Assembly: GCA_011041825.1 (NCBI GenBank)
Contig: DRAO01000070.1
Location: 1-6,708 of the forward strand
DNA: 6,708 nucleotides
From: Chloroflexota bacterium
GTDB lineage: Bacteria; Chloroflexota; Anaerolineae; SpSt-600
Direction: 5' to 3'
This document shows positions 1-6,314 of this stretch, in pieces. The position numbers were made by a program, and so were the translations under genes. Each line of letters begins with the position of its first letter. The first letter of the stretch is position 1. The notes beneath the pieces are model-generated. The model saw nothing but the letters and a program-made list of their open reading frames with translations, did not search any database and was not told the origin of the DNA.

Positions 1-2007
1 AGGGCCTCGCACCCCGGCCAGGGTGTAGAGGCCCAGCAAAGCCAGGGGGAGCAGAACCCACATAGCAACCAGCCCCGCTTCCAGCTTTAACAGCGTGGGA
101 CGGCCTCGTACCTTCTCCACCCAGCAGCTCATCAGCCATCCCCCAAGGCTCAGTCCCGCCATAAAAGCCGTTATCAGGAGCCCCACCTCCCGATACACGT
201 AACCGTAGAAAACCTGGAAGGCGAAGATGATGAGCAAATCGAAGCACATCCCCCCGAAGCCGGTGGTGGCTATCGCCAGCGGGATGACGAAGGAATCGCC
301 TCCCTTCTTCACAAGCTGGAAGGCCACCAGCCCCGCTGCGATTATCAGCAAGGGCAACGCCAGGTGGACGAACCTAAGGCGGGCCAGAGAGCAGAAATAG
401 CCGCTCAACCCGGGCGAGAAGATTTCGTTCCAATAGGTCAGGCCATAGAGAAGCCCCACCGGGTGCAAATCCCTATTGCGGGCAACTGCGCCCAACTCCT
501 CAAGGGATTTCCAGAACCAGGCAGTGCGCCTCTCATCGAAACGCACCCTCAGGTGTTGTTCGGTAACGATGACATCGGGAGGGCGCTTTTCCTGCCAGTG
601 TTGAAGGATTTCTCCAAGGGTGAAATCTTCCAATTGCATTTGCGGTGAAGCCAGCCACAGGTTGGTGCCTTCTCCGGGGATAGCCCGCACGTGAGGGAAA
701 ACCGTTGAAAGGGTCTCATACAGGGAAAGGTTCAGGCTCCGCATCCCCGGACTGAGGTAAGTGAGGGAACCGGGAGCAGTGATGACCACTACCCCCTCAT
801 CATCGAGGATGGCCTTCACCAGCCGGAAGAATTCTTCGGTATAGAAGCGGTTGAGCTGGAGGGTGGAAGGGTAGGGCAGGTTCAAGATGATGAGGTTGTA
901 GCGGGGAGGGGTAGCTTGCAAAGCCCGCTTGCGGATGAGGAGGCGTCCATCCACGTATTCAACGTGCACCCTCGGGTCGCCCAGTTCCTGTTCGGTTAGA
1001 GGGGTAGGAAGTTGCTGAACTGCCCGAAGCAATAAGGGGTCCAGTTCGGCGTATTCCACCCGCTCCCAGGGGTATTTAAGCACTTCTCTAAGCACCCCTC
1101 CCACGCCCCCGCTCACTACCAAACACCGATGCGGTTCTCCTATGAAGAGCATCGGCAGGTGAACCAGCTCCTGGGAGAAGGCGATGTCGGGAACCGGGGC
1201 AGTGATGATGGGAAGGCCATTGGCGAAGAAGGTGTACTGTTCCCCTTGTTTGATGGCCGCTACATTTCCGTAGACGGAATTACCGTAGAAAGCCAGTTCG
1301 TAGCCCCTCCAGCGGGAGGAAATCATCGCCCTGTGGATAGCCTGGGAGGGGGCGGGGAGAAGCAGGAAGAGGGTAGCCCCTAGCAGGAAGGCAGCTCCTA
1401 TAATCCCTGCCGTTCGCTGATGCCTCTGGGCGATGTAAGCCATCGAGATGGCCGAAGCCAAGTTTAGAGCCGCCAGAAGCAGCATTGTCTGAGAGGAGGT
1501 CAGATGGGGGATGAACAGGTACGTGAACACCACGCCGCCGATGATCCCGCCCACCGCCTCTAATACGTAAACCTTCCCAACCGCAGGAATGCCCTCCCGG
1601 GTGTACTTGGCGAAGGCATCGGATGCTACGGTGAACATAGCCCCGTCTATCAACCCCAGGGGGAGCAGGATGAAGAAGGAGCTCAGGAAGATGGAGCCCA
1701 TCCCCACGCCTTGCCCTGGAATTACCCCCAGGAGGGTGCGGATGGAAAAAGCCAGGAAGAGGGCGACGGGGAGGAGCAAGGCCAGGATTATCTGGAGGAA
1801 GGCATAGGCCAGGGTTCCCCATCGCAGGCGGGAGATTACCCGGCCCAGCAATCCGCTTCCCAAAGTTTCCAAGAGGAGCCAGCACCCCAACACCAGGCCG
1901 ATGGAAAGCTCGTTGCCCGAAAAGGCTACCATAAGCTCCCGTACCATCACGGCCTGGGTGATGGTAAAGGTGAAGCCCATCAAGAGGAAAGCGAAGGCGA
2001 AGGTCAA
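1..2007 (-). CDS. Multi-pass membrane protein with embedded spermidine-synthase-like domain (3' end outside window)
   Basis: The reading frame is open for 669 codons from a TTG at 2007 to the window edge, so the C-terminus is missing. An in-frame TGA lies 11 codons upstream, and the TTG has a GGAGG (2014-2018) six bases ahead. The next option is ATG at 1980, but that would cut into the first membrane helix. Residues 1-220 are hydrophobic helices, including the stretch RELMVAFSGNELSIG typical of fused MFS/spermidine-synthase-like proteins. Residues about 240-460 resemble an aminopropyltransferase: SGGVGG (299-304) and ELD (321-323) for the nucleotide cofactor, DPRV (344-347), then NLPYP (376-380) and FYTEEFF (388-394). 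From about 545 hydrophobic helices resume. True spermidine synthases have two aspartates where this protein has N376 and Y379, so polyamine synthesis is doubtful. Fold and membrane location are well supported; the reaction is unknown. Confidence 0.85.
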   Translation of the reverse strand, partial: MTFAFAFLLMGFTFTITQAVMVRELMVAFSGNELSIGLVLGCWLLLETLGSGLLGRVISRLRWGTLAYAFLQIILALLLPVALFLAFSIRTLLGVIPGQGVGMGSIFLSSFFILLPLGLIDGAMFTVASDAFAKYTREGIPAVGKVYVLEAVGGIIGGVVFTYLFIPHLTSSQTMLLLAALNLASAISMAYIAQRHQRTAGIIGAAFLLGATLFLLLPAPSQAIHRAMISSRWRGYELAFYGNSVYGNVAAIKQGEQYTFFANGLPIITAPVPDIAFSQELVHLPMLFIGEPHRCLVVSGGVGGVLREVLKYPWERVEYAELDPLLLRAVQQLPTPLTEQELGDPRVHVEYVDGRLLIRKRALQATPPRYNLIILNLPYPSTLQLNRFYTEEFFRLVKAILDDEGVVVITAPGSLTYLSPGMRSLNLSLYETLSTVFPHVRAIPGEGTNLWLASPQMQLEDFTLGEILQHWQEKRPPDVIVTEQHLRVRFDERRTAWFWKSLEELGAVARNRDLHPVGLLYGLTYWNEIFSPGLSGYFCSLARLRFVHLALPLLIIAAGLVAFQLVKKGGDSFVIPLAIATTGFGGMCFDLLIIFAFQVFYGYVYREVGLLITAFMAGLSLGGWLMSCWVEKVRGRPTLLKLEAGLVAMWVLLPLALLGLYTLAGVRGP

Positions 2008-2013
2008 AGCTCC

Positions 2014-2018
2014 CCTCC
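2014..2018 (-). promoter_or_regulatory. Ribosome binding site that fixes the TTG start at 2007
   Basis: GGAGG on the minus strand lies six bases before TTG at 2005-2007, inside the 17-base gap after the metalloprotease stop codon. No ATG or GTG in this frame lies between the upstream TGA and this TTG. The short gap suggests translation from the same mRNA as the protease gene. Confidence 0.7.
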
Positions 2019-2024
2019 CCGGGA

Positions 2025-3149
2025 TTATATCCCTAGCTCAAGCCTGGTGCGGATGAAATGCAAGAGATGGTCCCTTCGGATGATGCCCACGATGTGCCCT
2101 CTCTCCATCACGGGCATCTGGTTGACATCTTTTTCATCCATCATCTCCAAAACCTTGAGGGCGTCCTCCTCGGCACTCACCCATATGATGTTGAAGAGGG
2201 GGGTGAGGATGTTATCAACTGTCGTGACTGCCCACCGCTCTCGGGGTATCCGCTTGAGGTTATGGAGGGTTATCATCCCCAGCATTTTCTCCCCGTCATG
2301 GACAAAGAAGCAGCGCTTGCTCTGGGGTAAGATGTAATTGTAGACCAATTCCTCCAGGGACAGGGAAGGGGGCACTATCGGGCACTCCCTGCTCATCAGC
2401 TCCCCCACCTTGACCCCTCTCAAGGCTTCCCTGGTGATCAACTGCCGGTAGCTCTGGGAGGCTGCGTTTTCCAGGAACCAGCCTATGAAGGCCAGCCATA
2501 TCCCGTCCAGCCAATGGCCTGAGATGGCCCACCCCAGCCCTCCGATGATGAAGAGCATCGCTATAGCCCGGCCTATCCCGATGGCGATATGGGTGGCCCG
2601 TCGGTAATCCCCCGTGATGCCCCACACAAAGGAGCGGAGCAGCCTGCCTCCGTCGAGGGGGAAGCCAGGGATGAGGTTGAACACCGCCAGGCTGAGGTTT
2701 ATAAGCCCCAGGTAAGAACTCAGAGCCGCTAGAGCTTGGATTTTGAGGATGAAGCGCCCCAGCAGCCAGAGGGCTCCAAAGCCGAAGGCGATGGCCAGGC
2801 TGGAGAGGGGGCCAGCCAATGCCATCAGGAATTCGCCCAGGGGTGTGGCTGCTTCTTTGACAATGCTTGCCACCCCTCCGAATAGGAAGAGGGTGATGCG
2901 CTCAACAGGAATCCCCTGGATTCGGGAAACGAGGCTATGGGCCAGCTCGTGGACTAAAACGGAGAGGAAGAAGAGCAGGCTGGTCAGGACCCCCATAAAC
3001 CAATAAACCCAATTCCCCCACAGAGGATAACGGGAAGGGAAATAATGGGTGGCTAAAGAGAGGGTCACGAGGGCGAAGACGATAAACCAGGTGTAATGGA
3101 TGGTGATGGGTATTCCGAAAACTTTCCCCAGCTTTATGGACCCCGTCAT
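2025..3149 (-). CDS. Site-2-type intramembrane zinc metalloprotease (peptidase M50) with CBS domain pair
   Basis: The 374-residue protein starts MTGSIKLGKVFGIPI, the usual opening of M50 proteins with C-terminal CBS domains. It would cleave membrane-anchored substrates within the bilayer. The zinc site is visible: HELAH at 67-71 inside a membrane helix, and LDGGR at 165-169 in NLIPGFPLDGGR, which supplies the third metal ligand. Four to six hydrophobic segments cover residues 15-225. Two CBS repeats follow (about 246-305 and 311-370), which in this family often bind adenosyl nucleotides and could regulate the protease. I chose ATG 3149 because GGAGG (3154-3158) lies four bases ahead and homology begins there. 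An ATG at 3269 in the same frame would add 40 residues read from the intergenic repeat region, with no family resemblance. Substrate unknown. Probably co-transcribed with the membrane protein gene that starts 17 bases after its stop. Confidence 0.92.
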   Translation of the reverse strand: MTGSIKLGKVFGIPITIHYTWFIVFALVTLSLATHYFPSRYPLWGNWVYWFMGVLTSLLFFLSVLVHELAHSLVSRIQGIPVERITLFLFGGVASIVKEAATPLGEFLMALAGPLSSLAIAFGFGALWLLGRFILKIQALAALSSYLGLINLSLAVFNLIPGFPLDGGRLLRSFVWGITGDYRRATHIAIGIGRAIAMLFIIGGLGWAISGHWLDGIWLAFIGWFLENAASQSYRQLITREALRGVKVGELMSRECPIVPPSLSLEELVYNYILPQSKRCFFVHDGEKMLGMITLHNLKRIPRERWAVTTVDNILTPLFNIIWVSAEEDALKVLEMMDEKDVNQMPVMERGHIVGIIRRDHLLHFIRTRLELGI

Positions 3150-3153
3150 CCTA

Positions 3154-3158
3154 CCTCC
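3154..3158 (-). promoter_or_regulatory. Ribosome binding site that fixes the metalloprotease start at 3149
   Basis: GGAGG followed by TAGG and then ATG. This is the best Shine-Dalgarno match near the gene, and it argues against the longer reading frame that begins at 3269. Confidence 0.75.
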
Positions 3159-3250
3159 AAAATACGAGAATGAGCCATCCTCCAAAGCCTTTCGTGCAGC
3201 AGTCCCTGTACACCTTGCTGCCCCACCCTTGTTTACAGGATTGCATAGGC

Positions 3251-3290
3251 AGCACGGTGGCATTGCCAACTGTGGTTAAAGGCGGTGCTA
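3251..3290. repeat. Intergenic structured repeat, copy A
   Basis: The 30-base core at 3261-3290 matches 3480-3509 at 24 of 30 positions in the same orientation. The conserved blocks are CATTGCCAAC, GGTTAAA and GTGCTA. The copy can fold: TGGCA pairs with TGCCA in the centre, CAC with GTG outside them, and AGCAC (3251-3255) with GTGCT (3285-3289) at the ends. It would lie near the 5' end of the metalloprotease transcript if the weak promoter at 3301-3309 is real. Function unknown; a palindromic repeat family is more likely than a gene. Confidence 0.6.
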
Positions 3291-3300
3291 TTGCTTTGAA

Positions 3301-3309
3301 ATTTTAACA
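3301..3309 (-). promoter_or_regulatory. Tentative extended -10 promoter for the metalloprotease unit
   Basis: The minus strand reads TGTTAAAAT, an extended -10 form (TG, one base, then TAAAAT, five of six to TATAAT). No good -35 box sits 16-18 bases upstream; the best is TGGTAA, three of six. The transcript would have an untranslated leader of about 145 bases carrying repeat copy A. This is the best candidate between the operons, but weak. Confidence 0.3.
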
Positions 3310-3370
3310 CAAAACCTGGAAAATTACCAGATAAAGCGAGTAGGTAGTTCCTTACTTGATCGTGGTCACA

Positions 3371-3391
3371 TAAAAAGGGGGATTTTGTCCC
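3371..3391 (-). terminator. Weak terminator-like hairpin downstream of the transporter operon
   Basis: On the minus strand GGGA and TCCC form a four-base-pair stem around CAAAA (3379-3391), followed by CC and a run of five T (3372-3376). The stem is short, so termination would be inefficient alone. It follows directly after the large hairpin at 3402-3444, which could help by stalling polymerase. No stronger minus-strand terminator is visible between the ATPase and the metalloprotease. Confidence 0.25.
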
Positions 3392-3401
3392 AAGAAGAGA
3401 G

Positions 3402-3444
3402 GTGTTTTTGTGGGCAACGGCGAAGCCGTTGCCCACAAAAACGC
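3402..3444 (+). repeat. Long perfect intergenic hairpin, T-tract on the plus side
   Basis: Arms 3404-3421 and 3425-3442 form a perfect 18-base-pair stem around GAA, with a short A/T-rich foot (GTTTTT/AAAAAC) and a GC-rich top. On the plus strand it is followed by GCTTCC and a T-rich run (3449-3460), so it has the form of a plus-strand terminator. No gene is read in that direction here. On the minus strand, the direction of the transporter genes, only CCTCTCTTCTTGG follows. Its design matches the hairpin at 6644-6686 in opposite orientation, so it may be a palindromic repeat rather than a dedicated terminator. Confidence 0.75.
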
Positions 3445-3463
3445 TTCCTTTTTTCTTTTTTGC

Positions 3464-3509
3464 CTCCACCGTGGGGCAACATTGCCAACCACGGTTAAAT
3501 GGAGTGCTA
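3464..3509. repeat. Intergenic structured repeat, copy B
   Basis: Second copy of the repeat whose core is 3261-3290; here the core is 3480-3509. It folds more cleanly than copy A: CCGTGG pairs with CCACGG, GGCAA with TTGCC inside, and CTCCA (3464-3468) with TGGAG at the outer end. The stem sequences differ from copy A while pairing is kept, which suggests the structure matters. It begins about 25 bases beyond the ATPase stop codon, so it lies in the 3' untranslated region of the transporter mRNA. Confidence 0.6.
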
Positions 3510-3533
3510 CCCGTGCAAGAAAATACCTTCAGA

Positions 3534-4295
3534 TTAAGAGATAACACCCCTGATGGCCTTGGCTAGGGAGGCAAATTGGGGGGAGTAAATGATGGAAATA
3601 TCCCTTGGGCGAGGAAAAGGGACATCAAAGCTCGCCTTAATGGTCCCTGGCCGGGGGCTCATCACCAGCACCTTATCGGCTAAGAAGAGGGCCTCCTGGA
3701 TGCTGTGGGTAACCATAACCACTGTCTTGCATTTTATATGCCAGATGCGGGCAAGCTCCACATTGAGCCGCTCCCGGGTGAGGGCATCCAGGGAGCTAAA
3801 CGGCTCGTCCAGGAACAGGATTTCGGGGTCATATATCAGAGCCCGTGCCAGAGCCACCCGTTGCTCCATCCCTCCCGAGAGTTCCCGGGGGTAGATATGG
3901 AGGAAGCCATCTAACCCCAGCAGTTTCAACAACTCTATCGCTTTCTCCCTGGCTTCATCGCCGTTGAAGCCCCGGATTTCAAGGGGGAGGGTAACATTGG
4001 CTAGCACATTTCGCCAGGGCATAAGGTTGGCCTTTTGGAATACGAATCCCATCTCCTCCCTAGGGCCATCAAGCAATTTTCCCCTCCAAAGGACCCGGCC
4101 TGAGGTTGGCTTTAACAGGCCGCTGAGGAGCCGCAACAACGTGCTCTTGCCGCATCCCGATGGTCCCACAATCCCCACGAACTCCCCTTCTTGCACCTGG
4201 AGGGATAACCCCCGCAGGGCCTCCAGCGGACCCTGCGGGGAGTTATAGACCATAGTGAGGTTTTCAGCTTTCAGAAGAGAGCAGTTTTCCCCCAC
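3534..4295 (-). CDS. ABC importer ATP-binding protein of the FMN-riboswitch-controlled (riboflavin-type) transporter
   Basis: This cytoplasmic ATPase of 253 residues has the normal length for the nitrate/sulfonate/thiamine-precursor (SsuB/TauB/ThiZ) group. All functional motifs are intact: Walker A GPSGCGKST (44-52), Q-loop Q87 in VFQKANLMPW, signature LSGGMEQ (139-145), Walker B ILFLDEP (159-165), D-loop SSLD (167-170) and switch histidine H197 in VTHS. It would energise import through the permease encoded two genes upstream. The start is GTG at 4295, two bases after the TAG of the binding-protein gene. GGAG (4304-4307) lies eight bases ahead, inside that gene, so translation is probably coupled. 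The substrate cannot be deduced from the ATPase itself; it is inferred from the operon and riboswitch. Confidence 0.93.
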   Translation of the reverse strand: MGENCSLLKAENLTMVYNSPQGPLEALRGLSLQVQEGEFVGIVGPSGCGKSTLLRLLSGLLKPTSGRVLWRGKLLDGPREEMGFVFQKANLMPWRNVLANVTLPLEIRGFNGDEAREKAIELLKLLGLDGFLHIYPRELSGGMEQRVALARALIYDPEILFLDEPFSSLDALTRERLNVELARIWHIKCKTVVMVTHSIQEALFLADKVLVMSPRPGTIKASFDVPFPRPRDISIIYSPQFASLAKAIRGVIS

Positions 4296-4297
4296 GG

Positions 4298-5266
4298 CTA
4301 TCGCTCCACAAATCGGTTGGTAAAGGCTTCCTCTACGTTGATTTCCCTGGTGAGGAGGCCCATTTCCTCCATAATCTTGCGGGTGGCTTCCCAGGTGGCT
4401 CTGTCGGATTTGCCCAACTCAGGGCCAGACCAGAATTCTATAGCCGCTTCCAGCACGGCCTTCTGGTCATCCCCCATTTCTTTCACGTATTTCTTGGAAA
4501 TCTCAAAGGCTTCGTCGGGGTGATTTATGGTGTATTCCAGGCCCCGCAGGAAGGCCCTGGCAACCCCTTCCACCAGCTTGGGGTTGTTGCGGATGGTTTC
4601 CTCGTTGGTTATCAGGCCGTTGGAGACCAGGTTCATATAATCGGCCACCGGGATGACGTTTACCTTATGGCCTTCCTGGCGCAATTGCACTGGCTCGTTC
4701 ATAGCATAACACACGGCTGCGTCCACCAAGCCTTTAACCAAGCTTGCTACCTGCGTATAGCCGATTTCCTGAAGCTGGAAATCCTTTTCATCCAATCCCT
4801 CGGCGTAGAGCAGAGCCCGCCACCCGATATAGCTGGCACCAAAGAGGGCAGGGATGCCAATCTTTTTGCCCTTAAGGTCGGCGGGCTTCTGAATGCCCTT
4901 TTCAGCCAGGGAGACTACAGCCACCGGGAAGCGCCGATACCAGTTGACGATGTAAACCACAGGCAGCCCCTGGCTCCGGGCAAGGAGGACCTGGTCACCG
5001 CTGGCCACAGCGAAGGGTATTTCCCCGGTGCCTACCAGCTTGAGGATGTCGGTTTCCCAACCGTAATCGAATTTAAGGGTGATGTTCTCCTGAGCAAAGT
5101 AGCCTTTCTCCACCGCTACGTAGAATGGAGCAAATTGGACATTGGGTATATAACCCATAGCTATGGTGATTTGCTGGGGGGCAGAGGGGGTAGGGTTAGC
5201 TGCTGGAGTGCAACTTGCTGTGATCAATAACGTCAGGCTTATCAGGATTACAGTTTGAGCTTTCAC
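4298..5266 (-). CDS. ribY: Substrate-binding lipoprotein, NMT1/THI5-like, probable riboflavin-binding RibY
   Basis: The 322-residue protein captures the substrate outside the membrane. Residues 1-18 form a lipoprotein signal peptide ending ITASC, with lipidated Cys19; threonine at -3 is not the usual lipobox residue. A Pro/Ala/Thr linker (20-31) follows. The mature part begins ITIAMGYIPNVQFAPFYVA (33-51), the hallmark of the ThiY/NMT1 family. DYGWETDILKLVGTGEIPF (67-85), VASGDQVLLARSQGLPVVY (87-105) and NWYRRFPV (108-115) are close to what I recall of Chloroflexota RibY proteins. The start is GTG at 5266, with GGAGG (5273-5277) six bases ahead. It lies 18 bases after the permease stop. ThiY-family proteins also bind pyrimidine thiamine precursors, so riboflavin rests on the upstream FMN riboswitch; family and lipoprotein calls are firm. 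Confidence 0.85.
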   Translation of the reverse strand: MKAQTVILISLTLLITASCTPAANPTPSAPQQITIAMGYIPNVQFAPFYVAVEKGYFAQENITLKFDYGWETDILKLVGTGEIPFAVASGDQVLLARSQGLPVVYIVNWYRRFPVAVVSLAEKGIQKPADLKGKKIGIPALFGASYIGWRALLYAEGLDEKDFQLQEIGYTQVASLVKGLVDAAVCYAMNEPVQLRQEGHKVNVIPVADYMNLVSNGLITNEETIRNNPKLVEGVARAFLRGLEYTINHPDEAFEISKKYVKEMGDDQKAVLEAAIEFWSGPELGKSDRATWEATRKIMEEMGLLTREINVEEAFTNRFVER

Positions 5267-5284
5267 CTTGCACCTCCTTTGGTT

Positions 5285-6037
5285 CTAGTATCTCCACCGC
5301 AGTATGCACTTTTCCAATGCATTAACGGCGGAATAGAGGGTGATGGCTATTGCAGCCAAGGTTCCCAGAGCCACGAAGAGGAGGGGGGTGTCAAAGAGAC
5401 CTCGAGCCAGGTTGACCAGGAACCCCAATCCCCTATCAGCTCCCACGAACTCACCCACCACAGCTCCTATTACCGAGAGGGTTACCCCCACCTTCAGACC
5501 GCCTAACATTACGGGCAATGCTGCGGGGAGCTCTAGCTTTGTGAAGGTCTGCCACTGATTGGCCTTCAAAACCCGCATTAAATCCCGAAGTTCCGGCTCT
5601 ACTGAGCGTATGCCAACGATGGTGCTCACCAGCACGGGGAAGAACACCGTGAGGGCACAAACCAATATCTTGGAGAGGATACCAAAACCAAACCATATCA
5701 CCAGGAGGGGAGCTAGGGCTACGATGGGCACTGACTGGGAGGCGATTATGAGAGGGGAGAGGAAAAATTCCATCAGGGGGATCTTGGCGAGCACATAACC
5801 TAACACAAAGGCTGCCGAAAGGCCAAGGGCCAATCCCACTGCTATTTCCAGCAGGGTAATGCGGGTGTGCCTCAGGAGCGTTCCATCGGCCAAGGTTTCC
5901 ATAAAACGCCTCGCAACTTCCTCCGGAGGGGGGAGGATGAAAGAAGGATATCGGCACCACCACGTCAGGGATTTCCACAGAGCTAAGAAGAAGGCTATGG
6001 AAATTGCGGTCACCACTTTCTGTCTAAAATCTTTCAT
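5285..6037 (-). CDS. ribX: ABC importer permease, SsuC/ThiX-like, probable RibX
   Basis: First gene of the operon behind the FMN riboswitch. The 250-residue protein has the usual length for a single-domain permease of the nitrate/sulfonate/thiamine-precursor family. About six hydrophobic segments are visible, at roughly 8-24, 63-84, 95-115, 120-141, 183-200 and 218-238. The cytoplasmic coupling loop that docks on the ATPase spans about 148-182 (PELRDLMRVLKANQWQTFTK, then LELPAALP, then GG). The stretch ILPPPEEV (34-41) is typical of the family N-terminus. It would work as a homodimer in the inner membrane. The start is ATG 6037 with AGGAGG (6044-6049) six bases ahead. The 5' leader from the promoter is about 500 bases and holds the riboswitch, the terminator and the MITE-like insert. 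The family call is firm; the substrate is inferred. Confidence 0.87.
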   Translation of the reverse strand: MKDFRQKVVTAISIAFFLALWKSLTWWCRYPSFILPPPEEVARRFMETLADGTLLRHTRITLLEIAVGLALGLSAAFVLGYVLAKIPLMEFFLSPLIIASQSVPIVALAPLLVIWFGFGILSKILVCALTVFFPVLVSTIVGIRSVEPELRDLMRVLKANQWQTFTKLELPAALPVMLGGLKVGVTLSVIGAVVGEFVGADRGLGFLVNLARGLFDTPLLFVALGTLAAIAITLYSAVNALEKCILRWRY

Positions 6038-6059
6038 CCGAGGCCTCCTGTTTTAGCGG

Positions 6060-6195
6060 AACCCGTTCGCTCTTGTGTAAATAGCTGCACGAGAGGGAGA
6101 TGGCGTTTTGGCAGAATGCCCCCGAAGCAGGGATATTTACCAAGAAATAACCCCCATCCTTTTTGTGCAATCTTGTAAATAAGAGCGAACCCGTT
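6060..6195. mobile_element. MITE-like 120-bp insert with terminal inverted repeats and 8-bp target duplication
   Basis: The 8-base sequence AACCCGTT occurs at 6060-6067 and 6188-6195. Exactly between the copies lies a 120-base segment (6068-6187) whose ends are inverted: CGCTCTT at the left and AAGAGCG at the right. With gaps disallowed, the inverted match is 16 of 23 bases and ends in GCAC/GTGC. No open frame of note lies inside. The interior holds two further hairpins, GGCA-GAA-TGCC and GGGATATTT/AAATAACCC (6130-6153, one mismatch). It sits between the riboswitch terminator and the permease ribosome site, inside the leader. The ends also share CTTGT and AAATA in direct orientation, so paired regulatory sites are an alternative explanation. 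Confidence 0.5.
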
Positions 6196-6210
6196 AAAGG
6201 CCCTTTGGGA

Positions 6211-6245
6211 ATATAAAAAGCCCCGAAGGTTAAAACCTTCGGGGC
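6211..6245 (-). terminator. Rho-independent terminator, expression platform of the FMN riboswitch
   Basis: On the minus strand a perfect 12-base-pair stem (GCCCCGAAGGTT with AACCTTCGGGGC, 6220-6245) encloses TT and is followed directly by TTTTTATAT. On the plus strand no T-run follows, so it acts in the direction of the transporter operon. It lies about 70 bases after the aptamer and about 175 bases before the permease start, where a premature terminator of a riboswitch would be. Its 5' arm is also complementary to the 5' strand of the aptamer. Confidence 0.92.
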
Positions 6246-6314
6246 AGGTAACACAAAGCCAGGCTAAAAGCCCCTGAAAATGAGAAGGCCCAGAACAGAT
6301 TTCCAGACCTATCG

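Noticed and set aside
1280..1885. 201-codon minus-strand frame rich in Pro, Gly and Arg
   Set aside because: It is an out-of-frame reading of the spermidine-synthase-like membrane protein gene; its composition is that of a shifted GC-rich frame.
1711..2337. 208-codon plus-strand frame
   Set aside because: It lies antisense across two real genes and their junction and has low-complexity Gln/Glu/Gly content. No ribosome site or family motif was seen.
3150..3269. Longer N-terminus of the metalloprotease (40 extra residues)
   Set aside because: The extra codons come from the intergenic repeat area, contain a run of Cys and Pro unlike the family, and pass over the GGAGG that precedes ATG 3149.
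3251..3509. CRISPR array or integron attC sites
   Set aside because: There are only two diverged copies 219 bases apart with a hairpin between them, no regular spacers, and no cas or integrase gene nearby.
3233..3547. 104-codon minus-strand frame in the interval between ATPase and metalloprotease
   Set aside because: It runs through both structured repeats and the long hairpin, overlaps the ATPase 3' end, and shows no coherent protein features.
4520..5230. 236-codon open frame on the plus strand
   Set aside because: It lies wholly opposite the substrate-binding lipoprotein gene, whose protein has clear family motifs and a strong ribosome site. The plus-strand product resembles no protein family I know.
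6024..6254. 76-codon minus-strand frame in the operon leader
   Set aside because: It starts inside the terminator stem, crosses the MITE-like insert and overlaps the permease start. It lacks a ribosome site and is better explained by regulatory DNA.
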